Shown: piece by piece, positions 1 through 6,279 of the stretch | How positions within the stretch are numbered: the stretch's first letter is position 1 | Layout of the letters: the number at the start of each line of letters is the position of its first letter | DNA from: Flavobacteriaceae bacterium UBA5079 | GTDB lineage: Bacteria; Bacteroidota; Bacteroidia; Flavobacteriales; Flavobacteriaceae | Assembly (NCBI GenBank): GCA_002414705.1 | Contig: DIAL01000076.1 | Location: forward strand, 3,853-11,905 | DNA: 8,053 nucleotides | Direction: 5' to 3' | Notes under the pieces: model-generated | Database searches by the model: none | What the model saw: only the letters and a program-made list of their open reading frames with translations | What the model was told of the DNA's origin: nothing | Made by a program: the position numbers and the translations under genes

Positions 1-2502
1 CTAAAAATTAAATCCAAAGCTTCCGGTTACACCAAAATTTCGAGCATCTGGTGCATCTTTATAATTTCCTCGGAAGTTAAAATCAATTCTAAGGACTTTA
101 AAAATATTGCCAACACCAAAGCTATACTCGTAGTAAATTTCATCTGTAGGTGCTACTAAAGGAATATTGGATGGTGCACTTAATGCTATATTATCTGCTG
201 ATAAATCTCCCCAAACACCGCGAACACCAACAATTTCTCGCCAATTTAATTTTCGTAAAAATGGAATTCTAGAAAACAAACGACCGTTAAAATTATGCTC
301 TAAATGCAGAGAGGCATATGTATCAGTTACAAATTCGTAAAAATTTAATTGAGAAAATGATTTATAAATTGAAAAATAAGATTGATTACCAGGAACCACG
401 CTTAATAAGCCTAATGGTACAGTACCAAAAGTTTTACCAACCTCAACAGTGGAATACAAACGACCCAATCCGCCTAACTGCCATGGCTGAATATACGAAA
501 ATTGCAATTTTGTATAATTAAAATCACTGCTAAAAACGTTCTTATCAGCCAATGTGTATTGCGCAAAAATAGAAGCATATGTATCATTTCCATTTCTGCG
601 TTCTACACCATAACCTACCATTTTCCGACCAGGAAAATAGGAAACAGCAAAGGTGCTTTCAAATTGTTGAATTTCAGACGAAATACCTGTAGCCGATTCT
701 GAATCTACATAATCTAAACTAAATGTAGGTGAAGCAGATAACAACGTTCTGTAATCACCTCCTACACGAAATAACACGTTTTTAACAGGTTCAACTTCTA
801 TAGCTAGAGCGGTTAAATTAATGTTAGAAAGCTTATCATTTGGTGCTGTAGTAAAAACAGCATTGGACGCTAAACTTCGTCCTAAAACATCTGTTGACGT
901 GGTTAAACTAGCACCAATTTGTTCCACATCTCGCCTGTGGCCTGCGGAAACAATCAATCGGTTTCGTTTGTTTAATAAATACTTGGCAGAAAAACCATAT
1001 TTTACTTTATCGTCTTTAAAACCATAGGCCAAAAACCCTTGTAAACGCCATAAATCATTTGGACCAAAATAGGTTCTGGCTCCAGCACGTAAGCGCACAC
1101 CTTCCACGTCATTATAACCTACTGTTGAGAAAATTGGGCCATAATCAATATTCAATTCATCGAACTCAATATAACCAGAAGCTAAGACACTTCCTATATT
1201 ATATAACCTATTAAACTTTTTAACGGTTTTAAGGGTGTCCAACATTTTATAAATTCCTTGCTCATCATTATTAAGGGCTTCCATACGGTTTGTATCCCAA
1301 AAGGTATCTTCGCGGTTGTAAGCATCTAAATTATAATCGAAAACTTCTTCTTTGTAGAATTTTTCGTCTTTGGGCTCATTAAACTTATAATTGTCATAAA
1401 GTGTAGTTCGTTTACCATAAACACCTCGTGACTCTTCTTTTTTATTAAATGTGAAATCTGACATAAAATAATCTCGTTTTATAAGAAAAACTGAATCGTT
1501 TAAAACATCAAATTCTTGTTCAATATAAATTTCTTTAACCCAATTTATATTCGCGCTCTTGGAAGCTTGCATTTTAATTTGCTTAATGGCAAACGTAGAG
1601 TCATTCACCCAAAAATCACCTTTAAAAGTCAATTCGTTTTTACGTCGTGGATAATATATAATATTGTAACACCATTTATTATCTATAAATGCGCTATCTG
1701 CCAAAACGTAATTATAGGTGTTTACACCAGTTCTGGAAATTGGGCTTACAAAACTTTTATCGAAAAACTTTAGGTAGTTATCATATACATCATATTCTGA
1801 ATATAAATCTTTAATAAAAGCAATGATACTCTGGTTATTACTAAAGCCCGAATTTTTATTTCCTAGTAATTCAATCTTTTCTTTGTTAAGCAAATTATCG
1901 CCATATACTTTAGCGACTTCTTCGTTTAAAAAAATAGGCAAATATGTTTTCCCGGTAACTTTGGAGGTGTCTACTTGCTCAAAAATAAACTCCATACCCT
2001 TAAATAGATTGCTTTTTACTAATGAACTATCGATGGTATTTAAGTCGAATTCTACTTTTTCATATCTATCATATTCGTACTGCTTAAATTGGGATAAGCC
2101 ATTTTTACGTTTACGCTCCCATATTTTTTGCAAAATGGCAATAGCTGGGTTTTCTTCAGCTTTTTTAGACTGCTTTCCTGTAACAATAAGTATTTCGTTT
2201 AGTGCAGATGCTTCTTCTTCAATGATGAAATTTAAATCGTAATTTACCTTCTTCTCTAACGAAATTTCTATGGTTTTGTACCCAACGAAAGAAACAATTA
2301 GCGTTGGCCATGTTTTATCAGACTCTAAATAAAAACGGCCATTTTCATCGGTTATAGTACCTTCAAAGGAGCCTTTAAAAATAATATTGGCATAAGCTAC
2401 AGGTTCATTACTTTCATCAAAAACATAGCCACTGACCTTTGTTTGGGCGCAAACAAAAACCGTACTGAAGATAAAAACAAAAAAAAGTAGATTAAATTTC
2501 AT
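1..2502 (-). CDS. DUF5686 / carboxypeptidase-regulatory-like domain outer-membrane protein
   Basis: Predicted outer-membrane protein of unknown function, complete with a TAG stop at 1-3. I chose the ATG at 2500-2502 (833 aa) because it gives a compact signal peptide, MKFNLLFFVFIFSTVFVCAQ, with the '-AQ' ending usual in flavobacteria. An ATG at 2518-2520 would add six residues, and a TTG at 2533-2535 is less likely. The Cys near the cleavage site does not sit in a convincing lipobox. After the signal come a carboxypeptidase-regulatory-like beta-sandwich (about residues 21-105, with the typical TKVSGYVFDE start and a TDENGRF segment) and the DUF5686 region, which opens with a LNEILIVTGK / ENPAIAILQKIWERK stretch. 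The second half is rich in alternating aromatic/polar strands and ends in Phe (FGFNF), as in outer-membrane beta-barrels. It lies 63 bp downstream of pdhB on the same strand and may be read from the pdhB promoter, though a hairpin lies between them. Family assignment is fairly sure; function is unknown. Confidence 0.88.
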   Translation of the reverse strand: MKFNLLFFVFIFSTVFVCAQTKVSGYVFDESNEPVAYANIIFKGSFEGTITDENGRFYLESDKTWPTLIVSFVGYKTIEISLEKKVNYDLNFIIEEEASALNEILIVTGKQSKKAEENPAIAILQKIWERKRKNGLSQFKQYEYDRYEKVEFDLNTIDSSLVKSNLFKGMEFIFEQVDTSKVTGKTYLPIFLNEEVAKVYGDNLLNKEKIELLGNKNSGFSNNQSIIAFIKDLYSEYDVYDNYLKFFDKSFVSPISRTGVNTYNYVLADSAFIDNKWCYNIIYYPRRKNELTFKGDFWVNDSTFAIKQIKMQASKSANINWVKEIYIEQEFDVLNDSVFLIKRDYFMSDFTFNKKEESRGVYGKRTTLYDNYKFNEPKDEKFYKEEVFDYNLDAYNREDTFWDTNRMEALNNDEQGIYKMLDTLKTVKKFNRLYNIGSVLASGYIEFDELNIDYGPIFSTVGYNDVEGVRLRAGARTYFGPNDLWRLQGFLAYGFKDDKVKYGFSAKYLLNKRNRLIVSAGHRRDVEQIGASLTTSTDVLGRSLASNAVFTTAPNDKLSNINLTALAIEVEPVKNVLFRVGGDYRTLLSASPTFSLDYVDSESATGISSEIQQFESTFAVSYFPGRKMVGYGVERRNGNDTYASIFAQYTLADKNVFSSDFNYTKLQFSYIQPWQLGGLGRLYSTVEVGKTFGTVPLGLLSVVPGNQSYFSIYKSFSQLNFYEFVTDTYASLHLEHNFNGRLFSRIPFLRKLNWREIVGVRGVWGDLSADNIALSAPSNIPLVAPTDEIYYEYSFGVGNIFKVLRIDFNFRGNYKDAPDARNFGVTGSFGFNF

Positions 2503-2506
2503 AAGG

Positions 2507-2543
2507 AAAAAAAACTTCATCAACAATCTAGCCAATGAAGTTT
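2507..2543 (-). terminator. Hairpin plus T tract between pdhB and the DUF5686 gene
   Basis: Read on the minus strand, AAACTTCAT (2543-2535) and ATGAAGTTT (2520-2512) form a perfect 9-bp stem around a 14-nt loop. The run of As at 2507-2514 makes eight Ts, three inside the stem and five after it. It lies just after the pdhB stop and just before the ATG at 2502, so it could be a weak terminator or attenuator. The stem has only two G-C pairs and its 3' arm overlaps the alternative ATG at 2520, so it may be coincidental. Confidence 0.35.
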
Positions 2544-2565
2544 ATTAAACGTAAAATATACGTAT

Positions 2566-3543
2566 TTATTTATACATCACTTTTTTTACAGCCTTAATTA
2601 CATCTGTATGGTTTGGTAACCACTCCTCTAAAAGAACAGGTGAATAAGGTGCAGGTGTATCTGCTGTGTTTATTTTTACAACTGGTGCATCTAGATAATC
2701 AAATGCTTCCGATTGTACTAAATAGGTTATATCAGTCGCTACATTTCCGAAAGGCCATGCTTCTTCTAATACCACTAAACGGTTTGTTTTTTTAACCGAT
2801 TTTAAAATAGCTTCGCGATCCATAGGTCTCACGGTTCGTAAATCAATAATTTCACAAGAAATACCGTCTTTAGCCAATTCATCTGCTGCTATATAAGCTT
2901 CTTTAATAATTTTACCGAAAGAGACGATAGTAACATCTGTGCCTTCGCGCTTAATTTCGGCAACGCCTAACGGAATGGTGTATTCGCCTTCTGGCACCTC
3001 ACCTTTATCACCATACATTTGCTCACTTTCCATAAATATAACTGGATCGTTATCACGAATAGCTGCTTTTAATAAACCTTTGGCATCATAGGGATTGGAA
3101 GGAACTACCACTTTTAAACCTGGTGTGTTGGCAAACCAGCTTTCAAAAGCTTGCGAGTGTGTAGCTGCTAACTGACCAGCAGAAGCCGTTGGTCCACGAA
3201 AAACAATTGGACACGGAAACTGTCCACCAGACATTTGTCTGATTTTCGCTGCATTATTTATAATTTGATCAATACCAACTAATGAGAAATTAAACGTCAT
3301 ATATTCCACAATAGGTCTATTTCCTGTCATGGTGGATCCAATAGCTATTCCTGCAAAACCAAGTTCAGCAATTGGTGTATCGATAACACGTTTTGGACCA
3401 AATTCATCAAGCATACCTTTAGATGCTTTGTATGCACCATTATACTCGGCAACTTCCTCACCCATTAAATAAACACTTTCGTCACGACGCATTTCTTCGC
3501 TCATGGCTTCACAGATCGCTTCTCTAAATTGTATTGTCTTCAT
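2566..3543 (-). CDS. pdhB: Pyruvate dehydrogenase complex E1 component, beta subunit
   Basis: Beta subunit of the heterotetrameric thiamine-diphosphate-dependent E1 of the pyruvate dehydrogenase complex. With E1 alpha it decarboxylates pyruvate and passes the acetyl group to the lipoyl arm of E2 in the cytoplasm. The 325-aa product is full length and starts at the ATG at 3541-3543. It closely resembles mitochondrial E1 beta: GEEVAEYNGAYKASKG, then DTPIAELGFAG, whose Glu60 matches the catalytic Glu (human mature-form Glu59) that activates the cofactor's aminopyrimidine ring, then YMTFNF, and AATHSQAFESW with His129 at the conserved active-site His. The C-terminal transketolase-like domain is intact (VVLEEAWPFG, DTPAPYSPVLLE). 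E1 alpha and E2 are not in the window; I recall them lying elsewhere in flavobacteria. The similar branched-chain 2-oxoacid E1 beta is the main alternative, but the strong match to PDHB favours pyruvate. It is divergent from etfB across 162 bp. Confidence 0.95.
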   Translation of the reverse strand: MKTIQFREAICEAMSEEMRRDESVYLMGEEVAEYNGAYKASKGMLDEFGPKRVIDTPIAELGFAGIAIGSTMTGNRPIVEYMTFNFSLVGIDQIINNAAKIRQMSGGQFPCPIVFRGPTASAGQLAATHSQAFESWFANTPGLKVVVPSNPYDAKGLLKAAIRDNDPVIFMESEQMYGDKGEVPEGEYTIPLGVAEIKREGTDVTIVSFGKIIKEAYIAADELAKDGISCEIIDLRTVRPMDREAILKSVKKTNRLVVLEEAWPFGNVATDITYLVQSEAFDYLDAPVVKINTADTPAPYSPVLLEEWLPNHTDVIKAVKKVMYK

Positions 3544-3567
3544 TTATTTATCTTAAATTACGAACTA

Positions 3568-3575
3568 CAAAAATA
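3568..3575 (-). promoter_or_regulatory. pdhB: Candidate -7 element for pdhB
   Basis: The plus-strand bases CAAAAATA read TATTTTTG on the minus strand, an exact fit to the Bacteroidota -7 consensus TAnnTTTG. It ends 24 bp before the pdhB ATG, which would give a short leader of roughly 15-20 nt. I see no clear TTG -33 element at the expected distance, and A/T-rich DNA produces such matches easily. Confidence 0.4.
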
Positions 3576-3616
3576 ACAATAAATAAAAAACTATACTCTA
3601 ATCTTCTATTTAAAAA

Positions 3617-3638
3617 TTTACTATGCACGCATAGTAAA
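3617..3638. promoter_or_regulatory. 22-bp perfect inverted repeat, probable operator
   Basis: Arms TTTACTATGC (3617-3626) and GCATAGTAAA (3629-3638) are exact reverse complements separated by the 2 bp AC. The symmetry, the roughly two-helical-turn length and the position in the divergent pdhB/etfB promoter region fit the site of a dimeric helix-turn-helix regulator, for example of MarR or TetR type. It ends 67 bp before the etfB start and 18 bp before a TAACTTCG element, so it is better placed to act on etfBA than on pdhB. The cognate regulator is not in the window and is unknown. Confidence 0.55.
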
Positions 3639-3656
3639 AATTCAAAATAAAATAAT

Positions 3657-3664
3657 TAACTTCG
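3657..3664 (+). promoter_or_regulatory. etfB: Candidate -7 element for etfBA
   Basis: TAACTTCG differs at one base from the Bacteroidota -7 consensus TAnnTTTG and lies 41 bp before the etfB ATG. Transcription would then start near 3670. No clear TTG is seen at -33, where the edge of the 22-bp inverted repeat lies, as expected if the promoter depends on or is blocked by a bound regulator. Another possibility is TATACTTT at 3679-3686. Confidence 0.3.
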
Positions 3665-3672
3665 TAACCTGA

Positions 3673-3688
3673 AAAAAGTATACTTTTT
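3673..3688. repeat. 16-bp perfect palindrome upstream of etfB
   Basis: AAAAAGTA followed directly by TACTTTTT is a gapless self-complementary 16-mer ending 17 bp before the etfB ATG. It could be a second regulator site, a leader-RNA element or an A/T-rich coincidence. With no loop it would not make a good intramolecular hairpin, so a DNA-binding site is the likelier role if it has one. Confidence 0.35.
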
Positions 3689-3705
3689 AATATAAATATA
3701 TAGAT

Positions 3706-4452
3706 ATGAAAATACTAGTATGTATTAGTCATGTACCTGATACGACTTCCAAAATTAATTTTACTGATAGTGATACTAAATTTGACACGACTGGTGTACA
3801 ATTTGTAATTAACCCAAATGATGAATTTGGTTTAACACGCGCTATGTGGTTTAAAGAAAAACAAGGAGCAAATGTTACCGTTGTAAATGTAGGTGGACCA
3901 GAAACGGAACCAACATTACGTAAAGCTTTAGCTATTGGTGCAGATAACGCAATTCGTGTAAACACCGAAGCCAAGGATGGTTTTCAAGTTGCTAAACAAT
4001 TAGCACAAGTAGTAAAAGATGGCGGTTACGATTTAGTAATTGCTGGCCGTGAATCTATTGATTATAATGGTGGTATGGTTCCAGGAATGTTAGCTGGTTT
4101 AACGGGTGCTAACTTTGTAACCAATTGCATCAGCCTAGAAGTTGATGGAGACAAAGCAACGGCTATGCGTGAAATTGATGGTGGTAAAGAAACAGTTTCC
4201 ACAAGTTTACCTTTAGTGATTGGTGGTCAAAAAGGGTTAGTAGAAGAAAGCGATTTACGCATTCCAAACATGCGTGGAATTATGATGGCTAGAAAAAAAC
4301 CGTTGGATGTTAAAGAACCTATTGACGCAGGAACTGAAACGGCTTCTGTTAAATTTGAAAAACCAGCTCCAAAAGGCGCTGTTAAATTAATAGATGCTGA
4401 TAATGTGGACGAATTAATAAACTTACTTCATAACGAAGCTAAAGTTATTTAA
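3706..4452 (+). CDS. etfB: Electron transfer flavoprotein, beta subunit
   Basis: Small subunit of the soluble ETF heterodimer, which accepts electrons from acyl-CoA and related dehydrogenases and hands them to a membrane ETF:quinone oxidoreductase. The 248-aa product is a normal length for the EtfB/FixA family. It shows the nucleotide-binding Rossmann-like fold: MKILVCISHVPDT at the N terminus, INPNDEFGLTRA (about 35-46), the GADNAIRV strand, GRESIDYNGGMVPGMLAG (114-131) near the AMP site, and MREIDGGKETVSTSLPLVIGG (154-174). The last is a close match to the EtfB signature, with Gly at its final position. The following segment, SDLRIPNMRGIMMARKKPL, corresponds to the partner-recognition loop and is about five residues shorter than in the human protein. 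The start is the only sensible ATG; its upstream is A/T-rich without a Shine-Dalgarno sequence. It is followed by etfA after 116 bp and probably shares its transcript. Confidence 0.96.
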   Translation: MKILVCISHVPDTTSKINFTDSDTKFDTTGVQFVINPNDEFGLTRAMWFKEKQGANVTVVNVGGPETEPTLRKALAIGADNAIRVNTEAKDGFQVAKQLAQVVKDGGYDLVIAGRESIDYNGGMVPGMLAGLTGANFVTNCISLEVDGDKATAMREIDGGKETVSTSLPLVIGGQKGLVEESDLRIPNMRGIMMARKKPLDVKEPIDAGTETASVKFEKPAPKGAVKLIDADNVDELINLLHNEAKVI

Positions 4453-4465
4453 TTCCTACCTTAAC

Positions 4466-4488
4466 TCCTCTGAAAAAAGGGGATTTAT
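4466..4488 (+). other. Small hairpin after etfB
   Basis: TCCTCT (4466-4471) can pair with AGGGGA (4478-4483) in RNA, with one U-G wobble, around an A-rich 6-nt loop, followed by TTTATT. It begins 13 bp after the etfB stop. It could be a weak terminator or a stabilising/processing hairpin that lowers etfA relative to etfB. The T tract is poor. The rest of the 116-bp etfB-etfA gap is A/T-rich and shows only a CTTTTT-ATT-AAAAAG hairpin (4527-4541). Confidence 0.25.
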
Positions 4489-4568
4489 TGTGTGAAATTT
4501 AAACCATTAACTAAATTCATTTTATGCTTTTTATTAAAAAGAGCTTTGATGAAAAAAAATAAAATTTT

Positions 4569-5528
4569 ATGTCAGTTTTAGTATATACAGAATTCGAACA
4601 AGGAAAATTTAAAAAAACCGCTTTAGAGGTTGCATCCTATGCAAAAGCTGTTGCGGACCAAATGGGCACAACAGTAACCGCTATTACGTTTAACGCTGAT
4701 GACACAAGTATACTTGGAAATCATGGTGTTGATAAAGTATTAAAAGTTAATACTAGTAATTTAGAGACGTTTAATGCCAATGGGTATGCTAGTGCTATTT
4801 CTCAAGCTGCTAAAAACGAAGGTGCCAAAGTTGTCATTGTTAGCTCTAGCGCAGACAGCAAATATTTAGCCCCTTTATTAGCTAATAATTTAGATGCTGG
4901 TTATGCTTCCAATGTGGTAGAGGCGCCTTCAAGCGTATCTCCATTTACAGTTAAACGTACAGCATTTACCAACAAAGCATTTAATATGACAACCATTGAT
5001 ACCGAAGTGAAATTGGTTGGTGTGTCTCAAAACTCTTACGGTGTGAAAGAAAATTCGGCTAGCGCAACTGCCGAAGATTTTTCACCTAGCGTTCCAGAAC
5101 TAGGCGTTCATGTGGATACGGTTGATAAAGTTACAGGTCAAGTAACCATTGCAGATGCCGAAATAGTAGTTTCTGCTGGTCGTGGATTAAAAGGCCCAGA
5201 AAATTGGGGAATGATTGAAGAATTAGCGTCAGTTTTAGGTGCAGCAACAGCATGCTCTAAACCAGTAAGTGATTTAGGTTGGAGACCACATGGCGAACAC
5301 GTTGGTCAAACAGGTAAACCAGTTGCTTCTAATTTATATATAGCTATTGGAATTTCTGGTGCTATCCAGCATTTAGCAGGTATTAACGCATCCAAAGTTA
5401 AAGTTGTTATCAATACAGATCCAGAAGCGCCTTTCTTTAAAGCTGCGGATTACGGAATTGTCGGTGATGCTTTCGAAGTAGTTCCAAAATTTATAGAAAA
5501 ATTAAAGGAATTTAAAGCGCAACAGTAA
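4569..5528 (+). CDS. etfA: Electron transfer flavoprotein, alpha subunit
   Basis: Large, FAD-carrying subunit of ETF, cytoplasmic, partner of the preceding EtfB. At 319 aa it is full length. The N-terminal domain (1 to about 185) has the ETF Rossmann-like fold (MSVLVYTEFEQGKFKK, KVVIVSSSADSK). The C-terminal FAD domain is well conserved: VVSAGRGLKGPENW (200-213), the SKPVSDLGW segment (230-238), HVGQTGK (244-250), NLYIAIGISGAIQHLAG (255-271), VVINTDPEAP (279-288) and ADYGIVGD (293-300). The LYIAIGISGAIQH block is the EtfA signature, with two deviations downstream (KVV where IxA is usual). The contact position that is Arg in human (Arg249) and Methylophilus (Arg237) ETF reads as Lys231 here. 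It starts at the ATG at 4569 without a Shine-Dalgarno sequence. It is the last gene before a strong hairpin with a T tract. Confidence 0.96.
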   Translation: MSVLVYTEFEQGKFKKTALEVASYAKAVADQMGTTVTAITFNADDTSILGNHGVDKVLKVNTSNLETFNANGYASAISQAAKNEGAKVVIVSSSADSKYLAPLLANNLDAGYASNVVEAPSSVSPFTVKRTAFTNKAFNMTTIDTEVKLVGVSQNSYGVKENSASATAEDFSPSVPELGVHVDTVDKVTGQVTIADAEIVVSAGRGLKGPENWGMIEELASVLGAATACSKPVSDLGWRPHGEHVGQTGKPVASNLYIAIGISGAIQHLAGINASKVKVVINTDPEAPFFKAADYGIVGDAFEVVPKFIEKLKEFKAQQ

Positions 5529-5555
5529 AAATATATTTTTTAAATTGTACCTTTA

Positions 5556-5640
5556 AAAGGACTGTTTAAATTAGTGTAAAATACTAAATCTGTTTATTAC
5601 AGTTTGGTAAAGTCCTAATTTAAACAGTTCTTTGTTTTTT
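5556..5640 (+). terminator. Long nested hairpin with T tract after etfA (probable intrinsic terminator)
   Basis: Positions 5556-5574 pair with 5615-5633 in a 19-bp stem with a single G-U wobble (5560 with 5629), followed by GTTTTTT at 5634-5640. The 40-nt loop contains a second hairpin: 5582-5593 pairs with 5599-5609 around the loop TTATT, with one U-G pair and one bulged T at 5589. Orientation of the T tract makes it a terminator for etfBA. It ends 8 bp before the next start, so it would also cover the leader of the nuclease-family gene. The stem is A/T-rich but unusually long and regular. It occupies most of the 120-bp gap. Confidence 0.65.
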
Positions 5641-5648
5641 AATTTACC

Positions 5649-6263
5649 ATGAGTTTAGTACGACTAAAAATAAAAGGAATTTCATATAGCCAAACGCAAA
5701 ATGGCGCCTACGCATTAATATTAAATGAGGTAGATGGTGATAGAAAGTTGCCCATTGTAATTGGCGCTTTTGAAGCACAATCTATCGCCATTGCTTTGGA
5801 AAAAGAAATCCGTCCTCCCAGACCACTTACACACGATTTATTTAAAAATTTCGCTGACCGTTTTGATATTGTTGTTAAGCAAGTTATCATTCATAAATTG
5901 GTAGATGGTGTTTTTTATTCAAGCATTATTTGCGAACGCGATAACGTTGAAGAAATAATTGATGCCAGAACAAGTGATGCTATTGCTTTAGCACTTCGTT
6001 TTCAGGCTCCTATTTTCACTTACAAGAACATTTTAGATAAAGCGGGAATCTATTTAAAGATTAATCCAGAAGATGAAGATGACTCTGAAGAAGACAGTAT
6101 TCTAGTTGATGACCTAATTGCTGAAGAACTAGAAACAGGAAGCGTTCAAGAAAATTACAAAGGAAAAACACTTGAGGAACTTCACAATATACTAGATGAA
6201 GCCGTTGCCAACGAAGATTACGAAAAGGCTGCTAAAGTAAGAGACGAAATATCTAAAAGATAA
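5649..6263 (+). CDS. Bifunctional nuclease family protein (DUF151) with C-terminal UVR motif
   Basis: 204-aa cytoplasmic protein with no signal peptide. The N-terminal part (about 1-136) is a DUF151/BFN domain: NGAYALILNEVDGDRKLPIVIG (18-39), EAQSIAIALE (42-51), RPLTHDLF (58-65) and DARTSDAIALALR (105-117). An acidic linker (about 139-162, EDEDDSEEDS) leads to a C-terminal helical UVR-type motif (about 172-204, KTLEELHNILDEAVANEDYEKAAKVRDEI), as found in UvrB/UvrC and Clp-associated proteins, where it serves protein-protein contact. Plant members of the family were reported to have RNase and DNase activity; the bacterial role is poorly known, so nuclease activity is taken from the family name and not visible in the sequence. 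The start ATG directly follows the T tract of the upstream hairpin. It is 16 bp upstream of the nucleoside transporter gene and is almost certainly co-transcribed with it. Confidence 0.92.
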   Translation: MSLVRLKIKGISYSQTQNGAYALILNEVDGDRKLPIVIGAFEAQSIAIALEKEIRPPRPLTHDLFKNFADRFDIVVKQVIIHKLVDGVFYSSIICERDNVEEIIDARTSDAIALALRFQAPIFTYKNILDKAGIYLKINPEDEDDSEEDSILVDDLIAEELETGSVQENYKGKTLEELHNILDEAVANEDYEKAAKVRDEISKR

Positions 6264-6279
6264 ACTAACTAACCACCTT

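Noticed and set aside
318..2242. Several plus-strand open frames of 60-139 codons opposite the DUF5686 gene (for example 1823-2242)
   Set aside because: They lie antisense to a well-supported gene, have no recognisable domain, and look like by-products of its codon use.
2503..2535. Longer N terminus of the DUF5686 protein from a TTG at 2533-2535, or from the ATG at 2518-2520
   Set aside because: The added residues lengthen the signal peptide without need, TTG is a rare start, and the segment overlaps a hairpin. The ATG at 2502 gives a typical flavobacterial signal peptide. The 2520 ATG remains possible.
4549..4581. Ten-codon ORF overlapping the etfA start as a gene in its own right
   Set aside because: It is too short and too A/T-rich to distinguish from chance; mentioned only as a possible regulatory ORF.
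5550..5640. Insertion-sequence remnant or MITE at the nested hairpin
   Set aside because: I see no flanking target-site duplication and no second copy in the window. The T tract and position after etfA fit a terminator better, although a genome-wide copy search would decide.
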